A stretch of DNA of 64,000 bases from CAYWBU01 sp942491525 (GTDB lineage: Bacteria; Desulfobacterota; Desulfomonilia; UBA1062): positions 369,827 through 433,826 of the forward strand of contig CALOBW010000020.1 of NCBI GenBank assembly GCA_942491525.1, read 5' to 3'. The translations under genes were made by a program, and so were the position numbers. Below the pieces are notes generated by a model, which searched no databases, was not told the DNA's origin, and saw nothing but the letters and a program-made list of their open reading frames with translations. Numbering within the stretch: position 1 is the stretch's first letter; each line of letters begins with the position of its first letter. Below, one piece after another: positions 1-8,236 of this stretch.

Positions 1-1
1 C

Positions 2-178
2 GATGAACTGCCCGGCTGGGAGGAGAATATCTCCGAGATCAAAGAGTTTGACGAACTGCCCGAGAACTGCAAGCAGTACATCGCCTACATGGAGGAGAAG
101 ACCGGCGTCAAAGCCCCCATCATCTCCGTCGGTCCGCGCAGAGATCAGACCATCATCCGCGAAGATCTCTTCGCTTAA
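2..178 (+). CDS. purA: Adenylosuccinate synthase, C-terminal end (partial)
   Basis: The last 58 codons of a gene that begins outside the window. The reading frame ends with a segment reading PIISVGPRRDQTII followed by the terminal RE-DLFA, which is the conserved end of adenylosuccinate synthase; the SVGP-R-D-T pattern contacts the nucleotide base. The enzyme joins IMP and aspartate with GTP hydrolysis, the first committed step to AMP, in the cytoplasm. The stop is followed 22 bases later by a strong intrinsic terminator, so this is the last gene of its transcript. Only the tail is visible, so nothing can be said about the active-site half. Confidence 0.9.
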   Translation, partial: DELPGWEENISEIKEFDELPENCKQYIAYMEEKTGVKAPIISVGPRRDQTIIREDLFA

Positions 179-200
179 GAGCAAACAATTTCAAACAAAA

Positions 201-231
201 AAGGCAGGCCAATCGGCCTGCCTTTTCTTTT
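201..231 (+). terminator. Rho-independent terminator after purA
   Basis: A perfect 10-bp stem (AAGGCAGGCC / GGCCTGCCTT) with an AATC loop is followed by TTCTTTT. The A-run before the stem gives a weaker signal on the other strand too, where it could serve the fmdB-like gene that ends at 245. Confidence 0.9.
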
Positions 232-244
232 AGCTGAACCCTGT

Positions 245-445
245 CTAACCGCAGCCCGAACAGCCCGAGCAGGATGAGGCGCTGCAGGAGCCGCAATCCT
301 TGCCGGTGGCGGCCGGCTTGGAGATCATCTTCTTCAGGTCCTCGCTGCCGCAGGCCGCGCAGGCCGGTTTCTTCTGGCTACTCAGACTGACCAGCAGTTC
401 GAACTGGGCGCCGCACTTCTGACAACAATATTCATAGAGAGGCAT
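245..445 (-). CDS. FmdB-family zinc ribbon protein
   Basis: A 66-residue protein starting MPLYEYCCQKCG, the signature opening of the FmdB/CxxC_CXXC_SSSS family. Two CxxC knuckles (C8-Q-K-C11 and CAAC near residue 34) should bind one zinc ion. The tail is Ser/Cys/Gly-rich (CGSCSASSCSGCSGCG), typical of family members in anaerobes. FmdB was named as a putative regulator of formamidase or formate dehydrogenase genes, but the biochemical role of most members is unknown. It stands alone, convergent with purA, and I infer no specific target. Confidence 0.85.
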   Translation of the reverse strand: MPLYEYCCQKCGAQFELLVSLSSQKKPACAACGSEDLKKMISKPAATGKDCGSCSASSCSGCSGCG

Positions 446-563
446 ATCTACTCCTTAATCGTTTCTGATGCTCTTCTAGTGACATTAGGGATGTCTGTCA
501 ATCATGATGGATTCACTTCATAAATCCGGGTATACTCTCTTAAAACTCCCCGGAGGTAATGTT

Positions 564-1376
564 ATGTCATTTTATAGATTGGAGAAGGAAGGCGCTCTCG
601 CCTGGATCTATTTGAACCGTCCCGAGAAGAAGAATGCCATGGGACCGGAGGCCTGGCAGGAGCTGCCGGCCATCTTCGATGATATCCAGAGTGATGACGA
701 GATCCGTGCTGTCGTCATAATCGGCGAGGGCAAAGATTTTTGCGCCGGCATCGACCTGCCGGGCATGGCGCCGGTGGTGCCAGCCCTCAAAGACTGGGAC
801 CAGGGGGCGCGGGCCAAGGTGGAGCTCTTCAAATACATCAAACCGATGCAGGAGTGCATCTCAAGCCCGGAGAAGTGCAGCAAGCCGGTCATCTGCGCCC
901 TGCACGGCTTCTGCATCGGCGCCGGCCTGGACCTGGCCAGCGCCTGTGACATCCGCCTGGCCACAACCGACACCCAGATCTCGCTGCGCGAGACCGCGGT
1001 CTCATTCATCGCCGATGTGGGCAGCCTGCAACGCGTGCCCCTGATCGTAGGCCAGGGCCTTGCCCGCGAGCTGGCCTTCACCGCCAAGTACATTGATGCC
1101 CAGCGCGCCCTGCAAATCAACCTTGTCAACAGCCTCTATGATGACAAGGCTGCCCTGATTGATGCGGCACGCCAGATGGCCCAGGAGATCGCATCAAACG
1201 CGCCCCTGGCCGTCCAGGGATCCAAGGAGGTCCTCAACTACTGCCGCGACAAGAGCGTTGAGGCCGGCCTGGAGTATGTGGCCGCCCGCAGCACCATGAT
1301 CCTGCCCTCCGAAGATATGATGGAAACTTTTGCCTCGTTTATGGAGAGGCGCGACCCCAATTACAAGGGCCGCTAG
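564..1376 (+). CDS. Crotonase-fold delta(3,5)-delta(2,4)-dienoyl-CoA isomerase
   Basis: A 270-residue crotonase-family enzyme. I start it at ATG 564 because a CGGAGG ribosome site lies about 8 bases upstream; an in-frame ATG at 504 has none. The oxyanion-hole segments are GKDFCAGIDL and GFCIGAGLDL. The three acidic residues that mark ECH1-type dienoyl-CoA isomerases all appear in place: the Asp of ACDIR, and a Glu and Asp eight residues apart in RETAVSFIADVGSL. Family knowledge: it shifts the double bonds of 3,5-dienoyl-CoA during beta-oxidation of unsaturated acyl chains. No other fatty-acid genes are nearby, so the physiological substrate is open. Enoyl-CoA hydratase is the less likely alternative. 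Confidence 0.85.
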   Translation: MSFYRLEKEGALAWIYLNRPEKKNAMGPEAWQELPAIFDDIQSDDEIRAVVIIGEGKDFCAGIDLPGMAPVVPALKDWDQGARAKVELFKYIKPMQECISSPEKCSKPVICALHGFCIGAGLDLASACDIRLATTDTQISLRETAVSFIADVGSLQRVPLIVGQGLARELAFTAKYIDAQRALQINLVNSLYDDKAALIDAARQMAQEIASNAPLAVQGSKEVLNYCRDKSVEAGLEYVAARSTMILPSEDMMETFASFMERRDPNYKGR

Positions 1377-1424
1377 CCTGCGCCGGCAACCAATGTTATA
1401 AACAGGCCCACATAGGAGATTGAA

Positions 1425-2294
1425 ATGAAAAAGATATATCTGCTGCCGATTCTGCTGCTGCTCAGCGGCTGCATCCTGGACAGCGACAGCGACTCAGGCA
1501 TCGACAATCTGGTGGCCCTGCAGACCGCCACGGCCCCGGCCCAGATCCCGGCCCAGATCAACATCAAGTATCTGGACGGCTCAGAGACAACCCGTTCCAT
1601 CAAGAACGAGGCCTACTATCAGAATGGCATCGTGGCCGAATCGCGGGTCTTCGCCTACACCAGCGATGTCGGCTCCAGCGGCAAAGCCTACACGGCCAAG
1701 GCCATCTTTGACATGACCGGGCAGCTGCAGCATGTGGAGTTTACCAATCACCATCTGGGGCAGAGCACGCCATCAGAGACCACCAAATCAACCTATACCT
1801 TTGATGAGAATGGCCGCGTGTCTGAAACTATCACCTATGACACTGCCGGCAACCCGTCAAAGCGGTACACATTCAGTTACAATGAACATGGAGATAAGGA
1901 GCTCGAAGTCCACTACAATGGATCAGTTGAGATCAAGCGCATCGGCTATACCCTAACCTACTCAGGACAAGAACTAGCCAAAGTTGAAGTGGATGTTGAT
2001 CCTGATGGTGACGGCGATGGCGACTATTTTGAATACACCTGGGAAAACGGCCGGCTAAAGAAGGAAACTTCTTTTGATTTCAGCGAAACCAAGACACGCA
2101 TCACCGAGTTCAGCTACAACGAGAATAAACCAGTGCATATGCATATTGAAGAAGAAGGCGGCGCCGACCTCTACGACATCGACATCACCTGGCAGATGAC
2201 CCAGGTACCGTTAAAGGTGGTTAAATATATTGAGAATCTGGACATCCAGGCTCTGGCCGGCATGGAGACCAACCCGATGATCCCGCTGCCCTAA
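1425..2294 (+). CDS. Secreted lipoprotein with RHS/YD-like repeats
   Basis: A 289-residue protein with a lipoprotein signal: MKKIYLLPILLLL then LSGC, so C16 should be lipidated. The start is fixed by an AGGAGA site 8 bases upstream. The body contains tandem strand motifs of the type TYTFDENGRVSETITYD, TFSYNEHGDKELEVHYNG and TEFSYNENKP, recalling the YD repeats of RHS-like beta-rich proteins, here in a short form without a toxin tip. A DPDGDGDGDYFEY stretch looks like a calcium-binding loop. Function unknown; likely a periplasmic or outer-membrane structural or binding protein. Its stop overlaps the stop of the convergent small gene by four bases. Confidence 0.7.
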   Translation: MKKIYLLPILLLLSGCILDSDSDSGIDNLVALQTATAPAQIPAQINIKYLDGSETTRSIKNEAYYQNGIVAESRVFAYTSDVGSSGKAYTAKAIFDMTGQLQHVEFTNHHLGQSTPSETTKSTYTFDENGRVSETITYDTAGNPSKRYTFSYNEHGDKELEVHYNGSVEIKRIGYTLTYSGQELAKVEVDVDPDGDGDGDYFEYTWENGRLKKETSFDFSETKTRITEFSYNENKPVHMHIEEEGGADLYDIDITWQMTQVPLKVVKYIENLDIQALAGMETNPMIPLP

Positions 2295-2512
2295 CGGCGG
2301 CTCTGACGGCGCTCCGCGATCCAGCTGCGGCCGTTCCAGATCTTATTATGCTTTTGATACATGTGAGCCGCCATCGAGAGCTCATCCAGCGTCTTGAAGG
2401 CTCTGACGTAGCACCATGAACCGCACTCGACGGCAAACTGTTTAATCTGACGCGCCTGCTCCATCGGCGTCATACCGCCCATACTACCTGCAACCAACTG
2501 TTCAGAATTCAT
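2291..2512 (-). CDS. Small hypothetical protein (73 aa)
   Basis: ATG 2512 is preceded by a GGAGG site with good spacing, supporting a translated gene. The product has no signal peptide or membrane segment. It contains MTPMEQARQIKQFAVECGS and ends in a basic stretch (RSWIAERRQSRR). I do not recognise a family. It overlaps the tail of the convergent lipoprotein gene by four bases. The basic C terminus might bind nucleic acid, but that is speculation. Confidence 0.5.
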   Translation of the reverse strand: MNSEQLVAGSMGGMTPMEQARQIKQFAVECGSWCYVRAFKTLDELSMAAHMYQKHNKIWNGRSWIAERRQSRR

Positions 2513-2631
2513 CCAACCTCCGCCTGAGTCTCCATTTTTATCACATTAACAGAAGTTAGCCTTTTATATAAGTATCCGAAAGGATACCTTTTGCAGAAAA
2601 AATAATTATAATCACTCTCAAGTGCGCTTAA

Positions 2632-3012
2632 ATAAACTCTCCAGACAGCCAGGAACAGGGAGAACCAGAAGCTGTTGCCCCTGAAACTCAGGAAGACTCA
2701 CGCATTATAACTACCGAGGAGGAGCTGGAAGGTTATCACATCGTCAAGGCCATCTTGCGGCAAGTCGTAGATCCCAACAGAATCATTCACAGAGATACGC
2801 AATCCTACTTCGGCATCCTTCTGGATGACAACAACCGCAAACCTATCTGTAGGCTGAGATTCAATGCATCCCAGAAGTACGTTGGAACCTTCAATAGCAG
2901 CAAAAACGAGGAGAAATTCCCCATAGCAAACCTCAACGATATCTACGGCCTCTCTGACAAACTCATTGAAAGCGTTAAAGGATATCTACCAGAACATCCT
3001 CAAGAGATGTAA
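2632..3012 (+). pseudogene. Remnant of a restriction-endonuclease-like protein, C-terminal part
   Basis: An open frame follows a stop at 2629 and has no ATG or ribosome site at its head. Its translation (EELEGYHIVKAIL, then DTQSYFGILLDDNNRKPICR, then LNDIYGLSDKLIESVKGYL) resembles, from memory, the conserved C-terminal region of proteins annotated as type I restriction endonuclease (HsdR_N-like) family. The N-terminal nuclease half is missing, so this is best read as a decayed fragment. A TTG at 2755 could give an 85-residue product, but it lies in the middle of the conserved region. Identity rests on recalled similarity only. Confidence 0.5.
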
Positions 3013-3087
3013 GCCAAGCACACATGGGGAGGATGACAAGCAATCGGAGGCGGACTCACATTTACTTCAAAATTTTAGAGATTCATT

Positions 3088-3112
3088 GTAGGAGCGGCTT
3101 TCCAGCCGCGAT
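3088..3112. repeat. REP-like palindrome (single copy seen)
   Basis: GTAGGAGCGGCTTTCCAGCCGCGAT forms a GCGGCT/AGCCGC hairpin and closely resembles the extragenic REP palindromes common in proteobacterial genomes. I saw no second copy in this window. It lies in the gap between the endonuclease remnant and the terminator at 3184. Confidence 0.45.
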
Positions 3113-3178
3113 AAATTAGAATGCGCAGGCTTTCTACCAGACTGAGCCACTTCCCGAAAAACGAGACTATCTATAGTT

Positions 3179-3219
3179 AAAAAGAGCCCTTCAAGTCAAG
3201 TGACAATCTCAAAGGGCTC
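3179..3219 (-). terminator. Terminator of the inverse-autotransporter gene
   Basis: Read on the minus strand, GAGCCCTT and AAGGGCTC form an 8-bp perfect stem with a 20-base loop, followed by a TTTTT run. It lies 29 bases past the stop of the minus-strand gene ending at 3248. Confidence 0.75.
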
Positions 3220-3247
3220 AAATTAATTTAGCAATAAACGATCGACG

Positions 3248-4027
3248 CTATTTGTAGCGATCCCAATAGGTGCTCTTGCGCTCGAAGGTGATGGCCCTTT
3301 CACGCTGCACCCGGTTGGCCATCTGCTCAAACGGATTCCAGGGCGTGCTCTGCAGGTTGACGGCCAGCAGGTCGCGGCCCAACTTACGCATGGGCACGGC
3401 CACATTGACCTTCAAATAGACCTGGGTATCATCCCGGCCGCCATCCAGGGCATCACTCCGCATGCCTAGGGTGATATCCATGATCTCCAGCGGCATAAAC
3501 AGCAAAGCCAGATCAACACCCTGCAGGCTGGATTCATCCTGCCCCTGATAATAGTAGAGGCCGGGGCGCACCACCAGATACTCATAGCCCGGGATCGGCA
3601 CCATGGCCGAGACATCGAGGCCCGGCAGGGCCTCCTGCCCGCCCTTGCGACGGGTGAGCGGCAGATATACATTGGCATGCAGCGAGAAATCGCGATGGAA
3701 AAACTCGCCCCCCAGACCGATTCGCTGATGACTCTCAACACCGTCATAGTCATAGAAGATGCTGGCACCAGCCAGGGCCTCATCATTCATGACCGGCATA
3801 CGGCCGCCGCACCCCAGACTGACGCCGGGATCGGCCCCGCGCAAGGTCAGGGCGGTCTCACTGAACGCCGTGATCCCCTCCACATCACCAAGGTGGGTGA
3901 ACATGTCAAAGCTGCTCAACGGTTTGGTCTGATTGGAAATTTCCAACCCACCCCCCAGCCAGACGATCTCCGCCGCCAATGCCGGCGAGGCAAACAACAA
4001 CAGCAACACAACCAAAATTCTTCGCAT
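3248..4027 (-). CDS. Inverse-autotransporter (intimin/invasin-type) beta-barrel protein
   Basis: A 259-residue exported protein (signal MRRILVVLLLLFASPALA). ATG 4027 has an AGGAGG site. The body matches the transmembrane barrel domain of intimin/invasin proteins: GASIFYDYD, then HQRIGLGGEFFHRDFSLHANVYLPL, then GYEYLVVRPGLYYY, closing with RVQRERAITFERK, like the end-of-barrel helix and strand of that family. The usual long Ig-like passenger after the barrel is absent; the protein stops right after the barrel signature. It may be an outer-membrane porin-like descendant or a truncated adhesin. It is followed by its own terminator and lies 9 bases downstream of the GalT-like gene. Confidence 0.7.
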   Translation of the reverse strand: MRRILVVLLLLFASPALAAEIVWLGGGLEISNQTKPLSSFDMFTHLGDVEGITAFSETALTLRGADPGVSLGCGGRMPVMNDEALAGASIFYDYDGVESHQRIGLGGEFFHRDFSLHANVYLPLTRRKGGQEALPGLDVSAMVPIPGYEYLVVRPGLYYYQGQDESSLQGVDLALLFMPLEIMDITLGMRSDALDGGRDDTQVYLKVNVAVPMRKLGRDLLAVNLQSTPWNPFEQMANRVQRERAITFERKSTYWDRYK

Positions 4028-4038
4028 CAATACTCCTC

Positions 4039-5055
4039 CTAGACCTGCCAGTAGCGCTGCAGTCCGTCACGGACATCTTCAGGCTGCAGGATTGTCATAT
4101 TCTCATTGTGCAGCATCTTCATGTAGTTGACCTGACTGGCACCAAAGGGCGGTATGCTGACCCTCGGACAGAGGCGCACATGGGTCGTGAACTCAGCCTC
4201 ATCGAGCATAAAGTAGATCGCCATGTTGAAACTGTACATGTTGAGTGAATCGATATAACGCATAAAACTCAGAATTCCGCTGACCAGTTCACGGATCAGA
4301 GCCGGCTGCATATCCCTGGGCCGCCTGACTTCCGGCATCAGGCCGATCAGGTCAAAGACACCCATGGGGGCAAAGGCAACCAGCCACTGCATATGATCAT
4401 TCTCGGCCACCAGGCGCTCGTCCAGCAGCCGTTCATGCTCCAGCAGCACGTCCCAGAAACCCCTTTTTTCACGCTCGCGGTAGTCCCCAAGGGCACTCAG
4501 CATCTGACGGCAGTAGGTTGTCGACAGCTCCGAGGCCGTGGCCTGCAGATGGGGATGCACCAGCGAGCCGCCGGCCAGCGGCATGTAGTTCCAGTTAATG
4601 GACTGAGAGCTGTGATCCGGATTAGCCAGACTGAGATCATCCAGATAGGTGATGCAGCAGTTGAGCGCATTGCTGATCTCATGCTCCTTAAAATCAGTCA
4701 GCCCCAGAAAATGTTCATGACTGAGCACAGCCACCGCCGCATTCTCATCATAGGGGTAGGCATTGGGAAAACAGAGCGCCTCGCCTCTGGCATAACGTTC
4801 CTGAAGACCGCTGTCCCCGATAAACTTCGGGGTCACCGTTGAAATATTCTGCGGACAGAAGGGACAGCAACTTTGGGATTTGGAAACCAACTCTTCCAGA
4901 TCCGCGGGCGGCAGATCATGAATCGGCATATGCAGGATGCGCATGGAGTGGCCGGTCAGCGGATCGTAACGAACCTCAAAAAAACGCTCAACATCCCGGT
5001 AGCCATCATTCGGATTCTGAAATCGCGCAACTTTACGAACTTTAACAAATTCCAT
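4039..5055 (-). CDS. GalT-like nucleotidyltransferase (HIT superfamily)
   Basis: A 338-residue protein related to galactose-1-phosphate uridylyltransferase. A CPFCP zinc-type motif lies in the N-terminal third, and the core contains GGSLVHPHLQAT, equivalent to the His-Pro-His active site where GalT forms its uridylyl-histidine intermediate (usual motif HPHxQ, conserved here). I start it at ATG 5055 because of an AAAGGT site; the frame extends further without one. The C-terminal half (LCPRVSIPPFGASQVNY) is diverged from classical GalT, so substrate may be another sugar phosphate or nucleotide. No Leloir genes are adjacent; the downstream neighbour is an outer-membrane barrel gene. Confidence 0.7.
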   Translation of the reverse strand: MEFVKVRKVARFQNPNDGYRDVERFFEVRYDPLTGHSMRILHMPIHDLPPADLEELVSKSQSCCPFCPQNISTVTPKFIGDSGLQERYARGEALCFPNAYPYDENAAVAVLSHEHFLGLTDFKEHEISNALNCCITYLDDLSLANPDHSSQSINWNYMPLAGGSLVHPHLQATASELSTTYCRQMLSALGDYREREKRGFWDVLLEHERLLDERLVAENDHMQWLVAFAPMGVFDLIGLMPEVRRPRDMQPALIRELVSGILSFMRYIDSLNMYSFNMAIYFMLDEAEFTTHVRLCPRVSIPPFGASQVNYMKMLHNENMTILQPEDVRDGLQRYWQV

Positions 5056-5101
5056 CAGACAGACCTTTACTATAGCCGATTCAACGAGGTCAAGCTCCGG
5101 C

Positions 5102-5128
5102 AATAAAAGGGACAGGTTCCCCTGCCCC
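5102..5128 (-). terminator. Terminator of the Cache-sensor gene
   Basis: On the minus strand GGGGCAGG-GGAA-CCTGTCCC forms an 8-bp stem (one G-U pair) with a GNRA-type loop, followed by TTTTATT. It starts 10 bases past the stop at 5139. Confidence 0.8.
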
Positions 5129-5138
5129 GAATCAATCC

Positions 5139-6422
5139 TTAGACTTCATCAAGCAGATCATCACGCGGCGGTGGCGGCGGAGCGCTGACCTGACGATAAA
5201 CACCACGCGCCAGAATCAGAGCAATCGCAAATATCAAAATAAGGGACACGATCACCACAGTGATGCTCGACTTCTGCCAACGCTCAATCTTAAGCTGAAT
5301 CTCCTCAACCTTGGCCTGGGAAAGATTGTGGTACTGGTCGATATCAACCACCATGCCGATCCAGCCAAAGCCCTGGGGGCGCGCAATGGAGCCGCCGTAG
5401 TAGGGAATCGGGGCATAGGCCACAAAGAGACGCTGATCGCCCAGATTGTAGGTCTCGGAACCCGTTTTGCCGGTCAGCGCCAGGGAGTGAATCTGAGCCA
5501 GATTCTGGTCGCGCTGAGAGTTCAGGTTCATCGCCCCCTGGCCGCCGGGCATCAGATCCTGATAATTCTCGGCCGTAATGGTTGGGACGGGCCGCCCGGC
5601 ATCATCCAGTCCGCCAATCAGGTAGTCATGGGGGTGCGACAGAATCGAGCCGTCAGCCGCCACCATGAAGGCATAGTTGGTGTCAGCCGCGCCAACCTCA
5701 GCAAAGATCTTACCCTCTTCGGTGGGCACGATATGATCGGTAAACTCCATCAGGTGCACAAAGTTGAGCGAAAGCGCCACCACCCCGGCAAAACCAGAAG
5801 AGTCAAATACCGGGGACGCTAGCCGGATCTGGCCGTCAAAACGCTTGCCTGAGCTGAATCCGGCCTTATCCACATGATAGCCGACCACCGGCCCCATGTA
5901 GACCTCACCCGGATTAAGCCCCCTTGCCCGCACAAAGTAGTCTTCATGGCCGAACTCCGCGTTTTGCGGATTGGAGAGATCGCGCAGCTCCTGAGCCGCG
6001 CCGGCCTTGGTAACCTTGAGAACCTCCTGGCCATGCCTATCGATGAAGGTCACCTCCCGATAGATCGGTACAGGGACGCGAACCACTCCGATGTTTGAGG
6101 CGCGCACGACCCCGCGCGTATTGGAACTCAGGAAGGTCTGATAGGCATCTTCAGATCTAGGCAGAATGGAGGCGATGCGCACATCTTTTTCGCGCTCCAT
6201 GAAAAACTGCGCCACGGCCTCGGCCAGATTCTCGGCCCGGCCGGCCACAGCTGATTTCTGGGTCTCGTCAAGAACGCGCAGGTTGGCCTGGGTGGCTTCC
6301 TGACCGACTTTGACGACCCCCTGGGAAATGATAAACCCCGTGATGGTCAACGGGAAAACAATCAGGACAAAGAAACCGACAGCAATACCAGCAAAACTCA
6401 GTTTGGACTTATCTTCCTCCAT
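5139..6422 (-). CDS. Membrane-anchored Cache-domain sensor without output domain
   Basis: A 427-residue protein. ATG 6422 is chosen for its AAGGAG site. One membrane helix lies near the N terminus (about residues 17-38) and one near the C terminus (about 385-408), enclosing a large periplasmic region of double-Cache type, with repeated strand segments such as REVTFIDRHGQEVLKV and GFAGVVALSLNFVHL. In chemoreceptors and histidine kinases this region binds small ligands. Here only about 20 cytoplasmic residues follow the second helix, beginning with a run of five prolines, and no HAMP, kinase, methyl-accepting or cyclase domain is present. It must signal through a partner or act as a binding protein. 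It lies just downstream of atpE. Confidence 0.75.
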   Translation of the reverse strand: MEEDKSKLSFAGIAVGFFVLIVFPLTITGFIISQGVVKVGQEATQANLRVLDETQKSAVAGRAENLAEAVAQFFMEREKDVRIASILPRSEDAYQTFLSSNTRGVVRASNIGVVRVPVPIYREVTFIDRHGQEVLKVTKAGAAQELRDLSNPQNAEFGHEDYFVRARGLNPGEVYMGPVVGYHVDKAGFSSGKRFDGQIRLASPVFDSSGFAGVVALSLNFVHLMEFTDHIVPTEEGKIFAEVGAADTNYAFMVAADGSILSHPHDYLIGGLDDAGRPVPTITAENYQDLMPGGQGAMNLNSQRDQNLAQIHSLALTGKTGSETYNLGDQRLFVAYAPIPYYGGSIARPQGFGWIGMVVDIDQYHNLSQAKVEEIQLKIERWQKSSITVVIVSLILIFAIALILARGVYRQVSAPPPPPRDDLLDEV

Positions 6423-6473
6423 ACTCAACTCCTTCATGGGCCGCAAGGCGACCAAATTTCATTACAGATGTTA

Positions 6474-6494
6474 GAGCAGGGGGTGTCCCTGCTC
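6474..6494 (-). terminator. Hairpin after atpE, weak terminator
   Basis: GAGCAGGG and CCCTGCTC form a perfect 8-bp stem with a 5-base loop, 2 bases past the atpE stop (minus strand). The following sequence is not a clean T-run, so it may attenuate transcription into the Cache gene or only protect the 3' end. Confidence 0.45.
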
Positions 6495-6496
6495 AA

Positions 6497-6868
6497 CTAT
6501 CCGATAAAGTATTGTTTAAACGGATTAGCGAAAATAGCAATCAATGATACAACCAACGCATAGATGGCGATGGATTCGGTCATAGCCAGACCAACCAGCA
6601 GAGTCACCATGATCTTACCATGAGCTTCGGGGTTACGGCCGGCAGCATCAACAGCACCAGCGGTGGCAGTACCCATACCCATACCAGGTCCCAAGGCGCC
6701 TAAGCCCATGCAGAGTGCAGCACCCAAGATGGAAACGGCAAAGAAGATGGCTTTACCCCAGTCAACAAAATTTCCACTCTCAACAGCCACTACGTCTGAT
6801 GCATAAACACCACTGCTCATAGCTAACATCGCAAATGCTACCAGCATAAAGACTCTATATCTTCCCAT
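6497..6868 (-). CDS. atpE: ATP synthase F0 subunit c
   Basis: A 123-residue hairpin proteolipid. ATG 6868 is supported by a GAGGGG site. The N terminus (MGRYRVFMLVAFAMLAMSSGVYASD) is a cleavable-signal-like extension seen in some c subunits. Helix 1 carries GALGPGMGMGTATAGAVDAAGRNPEA, the polar loop follows, and helix 2 carries LAMTESIAIYALV with the ion-binding Glu. The Glu-Ser pair and downstream Tyr recall sodium-type c rings, but the residue aligning with their helix-1 Gln is Met. No other atp gene is adjacent, so the rest of the complex must be encoded elsewhere. Confidence 0.9.
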   Translation of the reverse strand: MGRYRVFMLVAFAMLAMSSGVYASDVVAVESGNFVDWGKAIFFAVSILGAALCMGLGALGPGMGMGTATAGAVDAAGRNPEAHGKIMVTLLVGLAMTESIAIYALVVSLIAIFANPFKQYFIG

Positions 6869-7120
6869 CAAATCACCCCTCAGTGTTTTTTTAATCCAGC
6901 CAGAAATGCTGAATCATTACTCAATGATTACATGATCAAATTACCTTAGGCAAGCAAAACTTGGGCAGCAACCTGCATCTTATTACACTGTAGTTCGCCT
7001 AAAAAAACACAGCATTCACGCTCTTCTGCACAATCACACTGAGCAATGAATCAGTCATTTCACATCCGCCCTTCAGCTTAATGATCCAAATGCCGATGAC
7101 GCATCAACCAAGGAGATAGC

Positions 7121-8155
7121 ATGAGCACCCTGACCATCGCCGGACTGATTGTGGCCCTGGCCCTGTTTTTCAACTTTTCAAACGGTTTCCATGATGCGGC
7201 CAATATCGTTGCCACCATCATCTCGTCACGTTCCATGAGCCTGCGGGCTTCCCTGGCAATGACCGCAGTTCTGGTCTTTGTCGGGTCCTACTTTCTGGGG
7301 ACAGCTGTGGCCGAGACCATCGGCAGCGCCATCGTACGCGCCGACATCATCAATATCGAGACGGTGATTGCAGCCACCCTGGCCGCCATCATCTGGAACA
7401 TCTTCACCTGGTACATCGGCCTGCCGTCATCATCATCCCACGCCCTGATCGGCGGACTGATCGGCGCGGCCCTGGCCCACACCGGCCTGCAGGCGGTCTA
7501 CTGGTTCAAGCTGCTGATCATTGTGGGTGTCATCTTCACCTCGCCGCTGATCGGACTCGGGGCCGCCTACATTCTGACCAAGATCAACTTTGTGATTTTC
7601 AAGAACATGCGCCCATTCCGCGCCAACCGCCTGCTCAAGCAGCTGCAGATTCTCTCCAGCGCCACCCTGGCCCTGGCCCACGGCACCAACGACGCCCAGA
7701 AGGCCATGGGCCTGATCACCATGAGCCTGATCATGCTCTACGGAATGGACCCCGCGGCCATCTCCGCCATCTACACCCCGGCCGCCGACGGATCATTCAT
7801 AGTCCCGGACTGGGTCATCCTGAGCTGCTCCCTGGCAATCTCGCTGGGCATGCTCTCGGGCGGGGAGCGCATCATCAAGACCATCGGACTCAAACTCTAC
7901 AAGATCCGCCCCCACCACGGATTCGGCGCCCAGCTGTCCAGCGCCTGCGTAGTCTACTCCTGCACCCTGCTGGGCTTTCCGGTCAGCACCACCCAGATCG
8001 CCTCATCCAGCATCATGGGCGCCGGCGCGGCGCAGCGCATCAATATCGTACGCTGGGGCCTGGTCAAGGACATCATGGCGGCCTGGCTGATCACCATCCC
8101 GGCCACCATCCTGCTGGCCTATGTTACCTGCCAGATCACCATCCACCTCTTCTAG
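7121..8155 (+). CDS. Inorganic phosphate transporter, PiT family
   Basis: A 344-residue polytopic membrane protein with an AAGGAGA site before ATG 7121. Both halves carry the PiT signature: NFSNGFHDAANIVATIISS near the N terminus and LALAHGTNDAQKAMGLI in the second half; GLPSSSSHALIGG and GFPVSTTQIASS are the matching paired re-entrant motifs. Family knowledge: symport of metal-phosphate or phosphate with H+ or Na+ across the inner membrane, low affinity, constitutive. A sensor kinase gene begins 81 bases downstream, which may link it to phosphate sensing, although no Pho-type regulator boxes were identified. Confidence 0.92.
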   Translation: MSTLTIAGLIVALALFFNFSNGFHDAANIVATIISSRSMSLRASLAMTAVLVFVGSYFLGTAVAETIGSAIVRADIINIETVIAATLAAIIWNIFTWYIGLPSSSSHALIGGLIGAALAHTGLQAVYWFKLLIIVGVIFTSPLIGLGAAYILTKINFVIFKNMRPFRANRLLKQLQILSSATLALAHGTNDAQKAMGLITMSLIMLYGMDPAAISAIYTPAADGSFIVPDWVILSCSLAISLGMLSGGERIIKTIGLKLYKIRPHHGFGAQLSSACVVYSCTLLGFPVSTTQIASSSIMGAGAAQRINIVRWGLVKDIMAAWLITIPATILLAYVTCQITIHLF

Positions 8156-8236
8156 CCAAGACTCCATTTATGTTATAGTTTTGTAAACCTGAAACTTTTT
8201 GATGCACCACCGCAGCCGGGGTGCTAGGAGATTGCT

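Noticed and set aside
608..1129. Long minus-strand frame opposite the dienoyl-CoA isomerase gene
   Set aside because: It is a shadow of a well-supported gene; low-complexity composition and no ribosome site.
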